Shown here piece by piece: positions 1 to 9,298 of a stretch of DNA of 64,000 bases. This DNA is from Oscillospiraceae bacterium (GTDB lineage Bacteria > Bacillota > Clostridia > Oscillospirales > Acutalibacteraceae), in contig SVPJ01000006.1 of assembly GCA_015065885.1 (NCBI GenBank), positions 1-64,000 on the forward strand. The letters run 5' to 3'. The stretch's first letter is position 1, and each line of letters opens with the position of its first letter. The notes beneath the pieces were generated by a model. That model saw only the letters and a list, made by a program, of their open reading frames with translations. It was not told the DNA's origin and ran no database searches. Made by a program: the position numbers and the translations under genes.

Positions 1-123
1 GAGTAGAATTTCGTGCGATTTTTGGTGCGGCGAAGGTGGCAAGGCTGTCGCCTGCCACCGACAACAAATCAAAAAGCGCGGAAATTATGCCGTTTTAGGC
101 GTGTTCGGATGCGCCTCCTCTGC
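1..123. other. Intergenic edge, no gene seen
   Basis: No open frame with a ribosome binding site is visible. The only structure is an imperfect hairpin near 36-60 (GGTGGCA pairing with TGCCACC). It lies downstream of the minus-strand reductase gene and could be part of its transcript end, but there is no T-run to call it a terminator. Confidence 0.4.
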
Positions 124-981
124 TTACAGATCGTAATGCGGATACATCGACTTGTGGTCGCGCATCCAGTCGCCCAGTTCTCTCACCATCGTTTCGTAAT
201 CGGGGATCACGTAGTCAAACCCGTCGAACCGCGTGCGGACGAGCGACTTGTCCGCCACAAAACGCTCGAGCGGCTGTACCTCGATCGGCGCACGGCGAAT
301 GTGCTTGTTAAAGAGACACAGCAGATCGTACTTGTTGATGGAGGAGGCGGGCACGGTGTTGTACAAGCCGTGCGCGCGGGTGCGGGCGGCGACTTCCATC
401 GTTTTCGCGAGCTGCAGAGTGGTCTGACCCGTCCAGATAGCGCCCGTAAACCCGTTCACGGGGCCTTCCTGCTTCATAAACCAGTTGAGCAGACCGATAC
501 CGTTTTCGTTGATATCGGGGCCGATGATGGAGTTGCGCAGGGTGATGTTCTTTTCGTCGTCCAGTTCGCCGATGGCTTTGGATTTATCGTAAAACAGCGT
601 CCCGTCGGGCACGGCGTCCTCGGTGTAGCCGCCCGTTTTGCCCGAAAACACGCAATCGGTGCTCATGTGGATGATCTGCGTTTCGGTCTCGCGGGTGATG
701 TGTGCCAAAAAGTGCGGCAGATAGCCGTTGAGCAACACCGCCATCGGGTGATTGTTTTCTGCAAATTGGTTTAAGAGGCCGATGCAGTTGATGACCGCGT
801 CGTATTCGCCTTCCAGCACCATTGTTTTAACGTCGTCGAAACGGGTAGCATCGCCCACGATGGTGGTGACGTACCGCGACGGCTCCATGGCAAAGCCGGT
901 CACGTCGTGCCCTTGCTCTTTCAAGTAGAGCGAGATCATGTGTCCCGCCATACCGTTACAGCCCATAACCAGGAATTTCAT
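124..981 (-). CDS. RmlD-like NAD(P)-dependent SDR reductase
   Basis: An extended short-chain dehydrogenase/reductase of 285 residues resembling dTDP-4-dehydrorhamnose reductase, which reduces a nucleotide-linked keto sugar for cell-surface polysaccharide. The N-terminus has a Rossmann glycine motif (GCNGMAG), followed by a STD segment and a YDKSK motif matching the SDR catalytic Tyr-x-x-x-Lys. I chose the ATG at 981 rather than 987 because AGGAG lies 7 bases from the former and only 1 base from the latter. No other rhamnose genes (rmlABC) are in view, so the exact sugar substrate is unknown; it could equally be another nucleotide-sugar reductase or epimerase. Family call is firm, substrate is not. 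Confidence 0.8.
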   Translation of the reverse strand: MKFLVMGCNGMAGHMISLYLKEQGHDVTGFAMEPSRYVTTIVGDATRFDDVKTMVLEGEYDAVINCIGLLNQFAENNHPMAVLLNGYLPHFLAHITRETETQIIHMSTDCVFSGKTGGYTEDAVPDGTLFYDKSKAIGELDDEKNITLRNSIIGPDINENGIGLLNWFMKQEGPVNGFTGAIWTGQTTLQLAKTMEVAARTRAHGLYNTVPASSINKYDLLCLFNKHIRRAPIEVQPLERFVADKSLVRTRFDGFDYVIPDYETMVRELGDWMRDHKSMYPHYDL

Positions 982-993
982 ACGCATTCTCCT

Positions 994-1758
994 TTATAAC
1001 CCGAACAGCTGACGGGTGTTTTGTTCCGTTTGTTTTAACAGTGTATCGACTTCTATACCGCGTGCAGCGGCGATCACCGCCGCCGTGTGCGCGATCATAC
1101 GGGAATCGCACCGATGTCCGCGGCAGGGGACGGGTGCCATATACGGCGCGTCCGTTTCGAGTAACAGACGGTCGGCGGGCACCGCCGCCGCCACTGCCAA
1201 CGGTTTTTTCGCACCTTTAAAGGTCGCGGCGCCGCCGAGCCCGATAGACATGCCGAGTTTTACCACTTCCTGCATCATCTCCACACTGCCCGAAAAGCAG
1301 TGGAGAACGCCCCGCGGGCGATATTTCTGCAACAGCGTGAGGGTATCCTCGTGCGCGTCGCGGTCGTGTACGATGACGGGTAGTGAGAGGCGGTTGGCAA
1401 GTTCCAGTTGCGCTTCAAAGCAGGTGCGTTGCACTTCGCGGGGCGGGTTGTCCTCCCAGTGGTAGTCCAGCCCGATCTCCCCGACGGCGACCGCCCGCGG
1501 ATGTGCCGCGAGCCGTTCCAACGTTGCTGTTGCGTCAGCCGTGTAGGTGTTTGCCGCTTCGGGGTGGATACCCACCGCGGCGTAGAAATACGGATAGGTT
1601 TCCGCAAGCGCCAACGAACGGCGGGCGGATTCCACATCCGACGCGGCGTTGATCACGCCGCACACCCCACCTGAAGGCAGAGCGGCGAGCAGTTCGTCAC
1701 GGTCGGTGTCGAACGCCGCATCGTCGTAATGCGCGTGGGAATCAAAGATCCGTGCCAT
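994..1758 (-). CDS. tatD: TatD family metal-dependent hydrolase
   Basis: A 254-residue TIM-barrel hydrolase of the TatD/YcfH family, cytoplasmic 3'-5' DNase or deoxyribonuclease-like enzymes that use divalent metal. Visible metal-ligand motifs are DSHAHYDD at the N-terminus, HDRDAH in the middle, HCFSG, and ETDAPYMAP near the C-terminus. The ORF-track start at 1830 lies inside metG; the ATG at 1758 starts right before the conserved DSHAHYD motif and only one base after the metG stop, so the two genes are translationally coupled. The metG-tatD pairing is common in Firmicutes, which supports the call. Exact physiological substrate is not established by sequence. Confidence 0.92.
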   Translation of the reverse strand: MARIFDSHAHYDDAAFDTDRDELLAALPSGGVCGVINAASDVESARRSLALAETYPYFYAAVGIHPEAANTYTADATATLERLAAHPRAVAVGEIGLDYHWEDNPPREVQRTCFEAQLELANRLSLPVIVHDRDAHEDTLTLLQKYRPRGVLHCFSGSVEMMQEVVKLGMSIGLGGAATFKGAKKPLAVAAAVPADRLLLETDAPYMAPVPCRGHRCDSRMIAHTAAVIAAARGIEVDTLLKQTEQNTRQLFGL

Positions 1759-1759
1759 A

Positions 1760-3733
1760 TCAGCGCAGTTTGCTGCCGATGGGCAGATTGTCCACAAACA
1801 GGACGCGTGCCGCATCTTCGCCGTTTTCATCCAGCGTGTCGGCGGCGAGGATCATACCCGCCGATTCCACACCGCACAGCACGGCGGGCTTCAAGTTTGC
1901 GACCACCACCACACGGCGGCCTTTCAATTCGTCGGGGGTGTACCACTTGGCAATACCCGAACACACGGTGCGGGGGGTGCCGCTGCCGTCGTCCAGGGTG
2001 AGTTTCAACAGTTTCTTCGCCTTCTTCACCGGCTCGCATTCCACGACCTGTGCCACGCGCAGGTCGATCTTGCCGAAATCGTCAAAGGCGATCTCGGGCA
2101 GAATGGGGGCGAACGCGGGCGCGTCCGGCTCTTTTGCGGCGGCCGCCGCTTTCATCTTCGCCTGCAGTTCCGCTTCCAGTTCCGCCAGCACCTTTTCGGC
2201 GTCCAAACGCTGGAACAGCGGCTTCGCTTCGCCCACCGTGAAGGTGTCGGTCGTGCCGAAGGTGAGGGTGTCGTAATTCATCGTGTCACGCGAGACCTGC
2301 AACTGATCGAAGATGGCTTCGGCGGTTGCGGGCATAAACGGCGCCATCAAAATGGCGAGCACGCGAATGCTTTCCAGCAGGTTATACAGCACCGCCGAAA
2401 GACGCGGGTGGTCTGCTTCATTCTTGGCAAGCACCCACGGGGCGGTCTCGTCGATATACTTATTGCAACGGCGGGCAAGATTCATCAGCACGTCCGCCGC
2501 GTCGGCGTTGTGATAGGTGTCCATACGGGCGGCGAAATCCCGCACCGTATCCGCCACGGCACGGCGCAGGTCTTCATCGAGCGGCTCAACAGCCGCAGGG
2601 CGGACGACCGTGCCGCCGAAATATTTATTGGTCATCGCGATGGAGCGGTTGACCAGGTTGCCCAGCGTGTTCGCAAGGTCGGTGTTGAACTTCGCGATGA
2701 ACGCTTCATAGGTGATGGTGCCGTCTTGCGCAAACGGGATCTCGGAGAGCAGGTAGTAACGCACCGCGTCGGTGCCGAAACGTTCGGCAAGCTCGTCCGC
2801 GTACACTACGTTGCCCTTGGATTTGCTCATCTTGTCCTCGCCGAACAGCAGCCACGGATGACCGAGCACCTGCTTCGGCAACGGCTCGCCCAGTGCCATC
2901 AGAATGATGGGCCAGTAGATGGTGTGAAACCGCACGATATCCTTGCCGATGACGTGCAGGTCGGCGGGCCAATAGCGGTCGTACAACTCACCGCAGCCGT
3001 CGGGATGATACCCTACGCCCGTGATGTAGTTGGACAGCGCATCCAGCCACACGTAGGTGACGTGGCGGGGATCGAACTCCACGGGAATGCCCCAGGTGAA
3101 AGAGGAACGGGAGACGCACAAGTCTGCCAGACCCGGCTTTAAGAAGTTGTTGATCATCTCGTGCTTGCGGGATTCGGGCTGGAAGAAGTCGGGGTTTTCC
3201 TCGTAATACTTGAGCAGACGATCCTGATACTTCGACAGGCGCAGGAAATACGCCTCCTCCTTCGCGTCGGTCACGGGGCGGCCGCAATCGGGGCAGCACC
3301 CGTCTTTCAGTTGCGAGGCGGTGAAGAAAGATTCGCACGGTACGCAGTATTTGCCTTCGTACTCGCTCTTATAGATATCGCCTTGATCGTACAGCTTCTT
3401 GAAGATGGCTTGGATCGCTTTCACGTGATCCTCGTCGGTGGTGCGGATGAAACGGTCGTAGGTCACATTCAGCGAATCCCACACCGCTTTGATCTGGGCG
3501 GACATACCGTCCACGTATACTTGCGGGGAAAGTCCCTGCTCACGGGCGGCGTCCTCGATCTTTTGACCGTGTTCGTCCGAGCCGGTCAGAAAATGCACGT
3601 CATAGCCGCAAAGACGCTTGTAGCGTGCGATCGCATCCGCCAACACGATATCGTAACAGTTGCCGCAGTGCGGTTTGTAGGACGCGTAGGCGATAGCGGT
3701 GGTTAAATAAAACTTCGGTTTTTGAGTATCCAC
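1760..3733 (-). CDS. metG: Methionyl-tRNA synthetase with C-terminal EMAPII-like tRNA-binding domain
   Basis: Charges tRNA-Met with methionine in the cytoplasm. The 657-residue product has a class I catalytic core, a zinc knuckle (CVPC ... CPDC), the DKMSKSKGN loop at about residues 299-307, an anticodon-binding helical domain, and a C-terminal OB-fold tRNA-binding domain (FGKIDLRVAQV ... GVESAGMILAA). The start is a GTG at 3733 with AGGAG 8 bases upstream; the track's extra 43 residues overlap the neighbouring esterase gene and look non-native. Oddity: the class I HIGH signature, usually HIGN or HIGH, reads HCGN here. It is followed closely by tatD. Function is confident despite the changed signature. 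Confidence 0.95.
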   Translation of the reverse strand: MDTQKPKFYLTTAIAYASYKPHCGNCYDIVLADAIARYKRLCGYDVHFLTGSDEHGQKIEDAAREQGLSPQVYVDGMSAQIKAVWDSLNVTYDRFIRTTDEDHVKAIQAIFKKLYDQGDIYKSEYEGKYCVPCESFFTASQLKDGCCPDCGRPVTDAKEEAYFLRLSKYQDRLLKYYEENPDFFQPESRKHEMINNFLKPGLADLCVSRSSFTWGIPVEFDPRHVTYVWLDALSNYITGVGYHPDGCGELYDRYWPADLHVIGKDIVRFHTIYWPIILMALGEPLPKQVLGHPWLLFGEDKMSKSKGNVVYADELAERFGTDAVRYYLLSEIPFAQDGTITYEAFIAKFNTDLANTLGNLVNRSIAMTNKYFGGTVVRPAAVEPLDEDLRRAVADTVRDFAARMDTYHNADAADVLMNLARRCNKYIDETAPWVLAKNEADHPRLSAVLYNLLESIRVLAILMAPFMPATAEAIFDQLQVSRDTMNYDTLTFGTTDTFTVGEAKPLFQRLDAEKVLAELEAELQAKMKAAAAAKEPDAPAFAPILPEIAFDDFGKIDLRVAQVVECEPVKKAKKLLKLTLDDGSGTPRTVCSGIAKWYTPDELKGRRVVVVANLKPAVLCGVESAGMILAADTLDENGEDAARVLFVDNLPIGSKLR

Positions 3734-3800
3734 GGAAAAGTCTCCTAACTGTAAAAACGTTCTTTTTGTATTGTAACAGATTTTCAAAAAATTACAAGTA

Positions 3801-6800
3801 TCAGTTTTCGGCGGGGAATTTGCTGATCTTCCGAACGGCGTACTGTAATATAAGTCGCGCATCGGTGGAGTCCGCCTTGCCGTCTCCGTTCACGTCCGCC
3901 ACGGTAGTATCGATAGCATCGGCTGCGATCTTTTTCACGGAATATTGCAAGGTGAGACGCGCGTCGGTGGAATCTACCTTATCGTCCCCGTTCACATCGC
4001 CGAGCAGCGCGGTCGGCGGGGGCAGCAATGCGAGCGTGTCCATCGCCGCTCGCAGTGCCGCCAGCGCGTCTGTCACGGCGAGCAGGGATGCGGGCGGGGT
4101 CTGCCCGTACACCGCGCGGGCGTTTTGCAACACCAGTTCGAGTGTCGCCGCCGAGGCAACGGTAAAGGGAGTAAGGTCGATCGCTTCTGCCTCGCGGATC
4201 GCATTGAGCAGATCGTCGAAGGAGGCAAACGCGTCGGGGGCTTCGGCGTTCACGGCAGCGTCCGTCACCGCGGGCGCGGTCAAGCCGAAGGAGAACGCAT
4301 CAAAGAACAGTGTACCGCTACCGTCCGCCGTGCCCTTAAAGGTGGCACCGCTGATCCCGTTCAGCACGGTTTTGGGGTTGGCGACGGCGTTGCCGTTCAA
4401 GGTCAGTTTATCCAGCGCAAAAGTGTATACCTTGAACTTGGTGCCGCCCGAAAGGAGTTCGGCACTGCCGCCGTCGAGCAGGGGCACGTCGTATTGCTTC
4501 CCGCCGCTCGTTAAGGTGAGCGAAAGGCTCACGTCGGTGGCGGAGGGGTTGAGCAGGCTGACCGACAGCGTTTTGAAGTTGCCCCATTTCCCCGCTGTTT
4601 GCGGATAAGAGAGAATGGGGGATACGGCAAAGTCGTCTTCGAAATCCACCCGCAGTGAAGCCGTACCTTCCGCCTTGATATTGGTATCGTAGGCGTATGT
4701 ATTGCCCGACACCTTGAAGGAGGGGCGGTAGCCGTACTTGTAGTTTTCGGTATTGGCTTCGTCGTACACCCACACGTCACGGTCGGCGTACATCCAATCC
4801 TGCGCGGTGAAGCGGGTGCTGTTTTTATCCTGCGCGTTCACCGTGTCGTTCGGTTTTGCGGTGCGGAAGGGGGCGGCAGGAATGCCGACGGAGTTGCCGA
4901 GATTGGCCGCCTGCGCAAAGTCGTCGAAGGCGTACATCACGTTTTGGGGCTCTGCCACGTAGCGGTTCCAAACCTTCACGGTGTCCTCGTCTACGGCGGC
5001 CGCCTCGGCGTTCACATAGATACCGTCTGCACCTGCCACGGTAAAACCGTGCAGTTCGGCACTGCCGTCCAGACTGCGCAAACCCTCACCCACGCGGTCG
5101 AAGGTGACGTACACCGCACCGTCCCGCACTTCCATCGACTTATACACGGGAGCGGTGTATTCACCGTGTCCGCCGTACACCATGTTCAGCGCCGCCAGCG
5201 CGTACCGCTCACCCACGGGGGTCTTGATACGCGGGTGGAGGGGGTCGGAAGTGTTGGAGCCGAGCATATGCTCGAGCGGCAGGTCGTACAGCGGGAGCAT
5301 CGCGGTGGTGGCGGCATCGCACACCGCCCAACCGCGTGCCATATATTCCGAAAGGTAACCGATGGTCGCCTTGCCGATGCCGTAGTTATAGGGCGAGATC
5401 TGCGCGAAGATGAGCGGCATATCCCCGTCGGGATACCCGAACACATCGCCCCAACTGTCCTTCAGGACGGCGATCGCGTCGTCGTACATATCCGAGTAAC
5501 TGCTGTTGCTCTCACCCTGGTGCCAGATGGTGCCCGCGATATTCATCCCCTCAAGCGGGGCGATCTTCGCGTTGTACCACGTGGTCATAATACCCGCGGT
5601 GCTCGGCCACCAATCGGCGTCGTAATATTTGTTGTGATCCTTCAGTGCCTTTTTCAGTGCGGCGTTTTGCTCGATCGCTTCGCGGGAGAGCCACGCTTCA
5701 ATGACGGTGGCACCCAGTGCCGCGTTGACGATGCCGACCGGCACGTCCAGTTCTTCCTGCAGTTCCTTGGCGAAGGTGTAGGCAATGGAGGAGACGTTCG
5801 AAAGCGCCGCCTTATCGTTGCCGAGGCACCAGTACGCGGCACCCACGTCGCGGGACGGGGTGGGGGAAGTACCGCCGTTCGCACGCAACGGCTCGCAGAA
5901 CACGCGAATGGCGGTGTTGTTTGCCGCGTCCAGAATGGCGGTGGCATCCATATCCCGTCCGATCCACAGTTCCATATTGGACTGGCCGCAGGCGATCCAG
6001 AGTTCACCCACCAGCACGTCGCGGATCGTCCAGTCGTGATCGCCCACCGTGATGCGGATGGTGTAGGGGTCGTATCCGCCCTCGCGGGCGGCAAACGCCG
6101 CATCCCAACGTCCGTCTTCCGCCACGGTGGCGGTGGCGGTCTCGAGCAAGGTCTCGCCCTTGTAGAGTTCTGCCGTGACCGCAGAGCCTGCGTCACCGAA
6201 GCCCCACAGATTCATCGGTTTGTTCTGCTGGAACAGCATACCGTCCGAGAACAGGGTGGGCAGGATCGGCGCACCCGCCGTATCCACCAAACGCACGTTA
6301 CTCACCGTAATATGCAATTTGTCGTAGAAATCGTCCTGCCAGTTGTTCATGTATATACGCATATAGTTGATGGCGGAAAGGTCGAGAACGCCGCCTGTCG
6401 TGCCGAAGGAGGACAGCGGCAAGGCGTATTCGTAGGTGCCCGACCGCCAACGCAACTGCGTGGTGCTGAAGTTTGCTTCGTTAATATCGCACCCGCCCGA
6501 CGAGGTGAGTTCGATCTGGCCGCCCGCCAAAATGGGCGGGGTGAAGTCGTCGGGATCGGTGAGGTTTTCGAAGGTGATGTCCATCAGCAATACCAACGTT
6601 TCGGGGTTGTGCTTGGAGGCATCGATGGCGGGAAATTTCTTTTCTGCCGCAACGGTCGCGGTGGCGTTGCCGCTGCCCGTGAAGGTCTTGTTCATCGTGA
6701 AGGGGATCTCGCCCACGAGATAGGTGGTGTCCCATTCCGTTTCTTCCTCTTTCACGGCAGGGCGGGAGGTGTCCACCACGCACACGTCCGACATACGTAC

Positions 6801-7325
6801 GGTGTAAGTGGAGGTGGTGACACCCGAAAACTCCATCCACCAGAAGGTGAAGGTATCGCTCGCAAAATTCCACGCGGAGTAACCCGTACCCGTGGAGAAA
6901 GGCAGCAGGATCTCGTTCCACTCGCCGGGCACGAGGGCACCGCCGTCCACCGCTTTCAGTTCCTTGATCTTCCACGACAGGCGTTTACTGCCGCAGAAGG
7001 TATCCGAAAAATAGATGACGTTGCCCGCGTTTGCCAAAAGATCGGTATTTTCGGGATCTTCGCTGTCTTCAAAGAAAAAGCGCATCGACAGCGCGAGGTG
7101 TTCGGCAGGTGCCGCCGAAAGCGGGATGGAGAGCCCGTTCACCCAGCCGTTACCGTACACCTTTGAGGCGGCGATGTAATCGAACTGTTTCTTTTCGTGG
7201 ATCGTGTAGAGAACATAGTTATCCATGGGATCCTTCTCCTCTGCCGTGATGGTGAACGTGCCGCCGAAAACGGTGATGAACAGAACCGCGCACAGCACGA
7301 CCGAAAGTAAACGTCGCCGGACCAT
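3801..7325 (-). CDS. Secreted SGNH (sialate O-acetylesterase-like) protein with C-terminal dockerin
   Basis: A 1174-residue exported protein. A signal peptide (MVRRRLLSVVLCAVLF) is followed by two beta-rich carbohydrate-binding-like segments (about 30-390), then a sialate O-acetylesterase-type SGNH domain with the nucleophile block CGQSNME near residue 449 and a DPLHPRI block near 695 that supplies the Asp-His pair. A further beta domain precedes a type I dockerin at the C-terminus with two calcium-loop repeats (GDVNGDDKVDSTDAR and DVNGDGKADSTDAR). It probably removes acetyl groups from host or plant glycans while docked on a cohesin scaffold. Start at 7325 has AAGGAGG 7 bases upstream. No cohesin gene is in the window. 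Substrate is inferred. Confidence 0.85.
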   Translation of the reverse strand: MVRRRLLSVVLCAVLFITVFGGTFTITAEEKDPMDNYVLYTIHEKKQFDYIAASKVYGNGWVNGLSIPLSAAPAEHLALSMRFFFEDSEDPENTDLLANAGNVIYFSDTFCGSKRLSWKIKELKAVDGGALVPGEWNEILLPFSTGTGYSAWNFASDTFTFWWMEFSGVTTSTYTVRMSDVCVVDTSRPAVKEEETEWDTTYLVGEIPFTMNKTFTGSGNATATVAAEKKFPAIDASKHNPETLVLLMDITFENLTDPDDFTPPILAGGQIELTSSGGCDINEANFSTTQLRWRSGTYEYALPLSSFGTTGGVLDLSAINYMRIYMNNWQDDFYDKLHITVSNVRLVDTAGAPILPTLFSDGMLFQQNKPMNLWGFGDAGSAVTAELYKGETLLETATATVAEDGRWDAAFAAREGGYDPYTIRITVGDHDWTIRDVLVGELWIACGQSNMELWIGRDMDATAILDAANNTAIRVFCEPLRANGGTSPTPSRDVGAAYWCLGNDKAALSNVSSIAYTFAKELQEELDVPVGIVNAALGATVIEAWLSREAIEQNAALKKALKDHNKYYDADWWPSTAGIMTTWYNAKIAPLEGMNIAGTIWHQGESNSSYSDMYDDAIAVLKDSWGDVFGYPDGDMPLIFAQISPYNYGIGKATIGYLSEYMARGWAVCDAATTAMLPLYDLPLEHMLGSNTSDPLHPRIKTPVGERYALAALNMVYGGHGEYTAPVYKSMEVRDGAVYVTFDRVGEGLRSLDGSAELHGFTVAGADGIYVNAEAAAVDEDTVKVWNRYVAEPQNVMYAFDDFAQAANLGNSVGIPAAPFRTAKPNDTVNAQDKNSTRFTAQDWMYADRDVWVYDEANTENYKYGYRPSFKVSGNTYAYDTNIKAEGTASLRVDFEDDFAVSPILSYPQTAGKWGNFKTLSVSLLNPSATDVSLSLTLTSGGKQYDVPLLDGGSAELLSGGTKFKVYTFALDKLTLNGNAVANPKTVLNGISGATFKGTADGSGTLFFDAFSFGLTAPAVTDAAVNAEAPDAFASFDDLLNAIREAEAIDLTPFTVASAATLELVLQNARAVYGQTPPASLLAVTDALAALRAAMDTLALLPPPTALLGDVNGDDKVDSTDARLTLQYSVKKIAADAIDTTVADVNGDGKADSTDARLILQYAVRKISKFPAEN

Positions 7326-7338
7326 AAGACCGCCTCCT

Positions 7339-7615
7339 TAGGGTGAGCATTCAAACCCGAACTCCGTTTTTGGAAGGCGGATTTTCACTCACCCATTGTT
7401 AAAATACTCGCCAATACGGGAGTATTGGCTGCGTTTTCGCCTCGGTTGAGCGAAAATCCGCTCTTTCAAAAATCTGCGACCGCAAAGCGAGGAGATTTTG
7501 AGGGGTTTTTGCTTCAGTCGGGCGAAGGAATGCTCGCGCCTTGCGAGCACGAGTGAAGCAAAAAGCACCGAAATACCCCGCTTCGCGGCGGGTTCGAGTT
7601 TAAATGCTCACCCTA
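7339..7615. mobile_element. MITE-like element with 24-bp terminal inverted repeats
   Basis: The ends 7339-7362 and 7592-7615 are inverted copies (TAGGGTGAGCATT...) with 2 mismatches in 24, and a TA lies at each outer edge. The 277-bp interior has no credible ORF but contains hairpins at 7411-7428 (CCAATAC/GTATTGG) and 7531-7549 (GCTCGC/GCGAGC). It sits between the divergent esterase and mraZ genes and abuts the Shine-Dalgarno of the esterase gene. Transposition by a transposase elsewhere is inference. Confidence 0.65.
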
Positions 7616-7731
7616 TTTTTATATACATAAAATATCACATTTGTTTTCGGTTTGCAACACCCAAACAAGAGGGTTGTGCGATTTTGGCAAAAAGCACCAA
7701 AAGAAATGTGAAAATTTTTCTGTCAAAAGGC

Positions 7732-7760
7732 TTGCAATTTTTTGAAGAAGTGGGTATAAT
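7732..7760 (+). promoter_or_regulatory. Sigma-A promoter of the dcw cluster
   Basis: TTGCAA at 7732-7737 and TATAAT at 7755-7760 are separated by 17 bases, upstream of mraZ and just before the MraZ boxes. Confidence 0.8.
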
Positions 7761-7769
7761 GTTCCTATG

Positions 7770-7816
7770 GTGGGGAAAAGTGTATCTCAAAACCACCGTT
7801 GTGGAGAAAAGTGGAG
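7770..7816 (+). promoter_or_regulatory. MraZ-binding direct repeats (MraZ box)
   Basis: GTGGGG at 7770 and GTG at 7780, then GTGGAG at 7801 and GTGGAG at 7811, each pair with a 10-base period. MraZ is known to bind such spaced GTGG-type repeats downstream of its own promoter and autorepress the cluster; the assignment here follows from position and spacing. Confidence 0.75.
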
Positions 7817-7885
7817 GTTTTCCACCTTTTCAACACGTTTTCAACAACAGACGGTTTGCATATTGCGATAAAGGAGGGAGAAACG

Positions 7886-8314
7886 GTGACCAAAGGGTTT
7901 TACGGACGGTATCAGCACACGATCGATGCCAAGGGGCGCGTGTTCGTGCCGGTGAAGTTCCGCGATAAGCTCGGCAGCGGTTTTATTGCCGCGGCGGTGC
8001 TGGATCACTGCATCTCCCTGTACTCGTTTGAAGAATGGGACAAGTTGATGGAGGGCATCAACGCCCTGCCCGTGTCCAAAGCGCGCGACTTACAGCGCGC
8101 CCTGTCCTCCAACGCCATCGACGTGGAAGTGGACGCACAAGGGCGTATCCTGCTTCCGAAGCATTTGGTGGCGTACGGTTACCTTGAAAAAGAGGTGACG
8201 GTCATCGGCGCGGGCAACCACGCCGAAATTTGGAACGCTGCCCGTTTGGCTGAGCGCGAAAGTGCGATGACCGACGAAGCGTTGGAAGAGAAGTTTGTTG
8301 AACTCGGATTTTAA
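7886..8314 (+). CDS. mraZ: Transcriptional regulator MraZ
   Basis: A 142-residue protein of two AbrB-like/SpoVT half-domains; family members form ring oligomers and repress the division and cell wall cluster by binding GTGG repeats. The start motif GFYGRYQHTIDAKGR is characteristic, and the second half carries the matching DAQGRILLP block. The start is the GTG at 7886, preceded by AAGGAGGG; the longer frame in the ORF track runs through the operator region. It is first gene of the cluster, 13 bases ahead of rsmH. Confidence 0.97.
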   Translation: MTKGFYGRYQHTIDAKGRVFVPVKFRDKLGSGFIAAAVLDHCISLYSFEEWDKLMEGINALPVSKARDLQRALSSNAIDVEVDAQGRILLPKHLVAYGYLEKEVTVIGAGNHAEIWNAARLAERESAMTDEALEEKFVELGF

Positions 8315-8327
8315 AGGAGGGCGCACC

Positions 8328-9272
8328 GTGGCGCAGGAGGTTTCGGGCTATCACCGTCCGGTGTTGCTGGGCGAAACGTTGACGGCGCTCGCACCCCGCC
8401 CCGACGGGATCTATCTGGACGGTACGGCAGGCGGCGGCGGACACTCCTTTGCCATTGCCTCGCGGCTCACGACGGGACGGCTGATCGCACTCGATCAGGA
8501 TCCCGACGCCATTGAAGCGGCGTCCGCACGGCTCGTCGGCCTGCCCGCTACGGTGGTGCAGTCCAATTTTGCACAGATGGATGCGGTGCTCGCATCGTTG
8601 GACATTCCCGCGGTGGACGGCATCTTGCTCGATATCGGCGTATCCTCCCACCAGTTGGATACGGCGGAGCGCGGATTTTCCTATCACATGGATGCGCCGC
8701 TGGATATGCGGATGAGTCAAAGCGGTACCACCGCCGCCGACTTGGTGAACACCTTGTCGGAAGCGGAACTGATGAAGATATTTTACGATTACGGTGAGGA
8801 GAAGTTTTCCCCCCGCATCGCCCGCGCGGTGGTGGCGGCAAGAGCGAAAGCCCCCATTCTCACCACCATACAACTGGCGGATATCATCCGCGATGCCGTT
8901 CCTGCCGCGGCGCGGCGGGACGGGCACCCCGCACGGCGGGTGTTTCAGGCGTTGCGCATTGCGGTAAACGGGGAACTGGACCGTCTGTCCGAAGCGTTGG
9001 ATACCGCATTCGATTGCTTAAAGGACGGCGGCCGACTCGCCGTTATCACCTTCCACTCGCTGGAAGACCGCATCGTGAAGCAACGGTTTAACGAATGGCG
9101 GCAAGGGTGTACCTGCCCGCGGGAATTCCCCGTGTGCGTGTGCGGTAAGACCCCTGCTGCTGCCGCGGTCGGCAAACCGTGGGAGGCTTCCGAAAAAGAA
9201 CTCGCAGAAAACCCGCGTGCCCGCAGTGCAAAGTTGCGGTGTGTGGAACGGATACACGCAAAAAACAAGTAA
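8328..9272 (+). CDS. rsmH: 16S rRNA (cytosine-1402-N4)-methyltransferase RsmH
   Basis: SAM-dependent methyltransferase (formerly MraW) that modifies C1402 in the ribosomal P site. The 314-residue protein begins with the hallmark YHRPVLLGETL, then a SAM-binding loop (DGTAGGGGHS), DQDPDA, and the LDIGVSSHQLD block. The C-terminal segment ITFHSLEDRIVK is also diagnostic. Start is GTG at 8328 with AAAGGAGG 7 bases upstream, overlapping the end of the mraZ region only through its ribosome binding site. Second gene of the dcw cluster. Confidence 0.97.
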   Translation: MAQEVSGYHRPVLLGETLTALAPRPDGIYLDGTAGGGGHSFAIASRLTTGRLIALDQDPDAIEAASARLVGLPATVVQSNFAQMDAVLASLDIPAVDGILLDIGVSSHQLDTAERGFSYHMDAPLDMRMSQSGTTAADLVNTLSEAELMKIFYDYGEEKFSPRIARAVVAARAKAPILTTIQLADIIRDAVPAAARRDGHPARRVFQALRIAVNGELDRLSEALDTAFDCLKDGGRLAVITFHSLEDRIVKQRFNEWRQGCTCPREFPVCVCGKTPAAAAVGKPWEASEKELAENPRARSAKLRCVERIHAKNK

Positions 9273-9298
9273 GTCAAGGATAAAACGGAAAGGACGGG

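Noticed and set aside
4944-7166. 740-residue forward ORF opposite the esterase gene
   Set aside because: It is the antisense shadow of a GC-rich coding gene, lacks a ribosome binding site and is rich in His/Arg/Gly as such shadows are.
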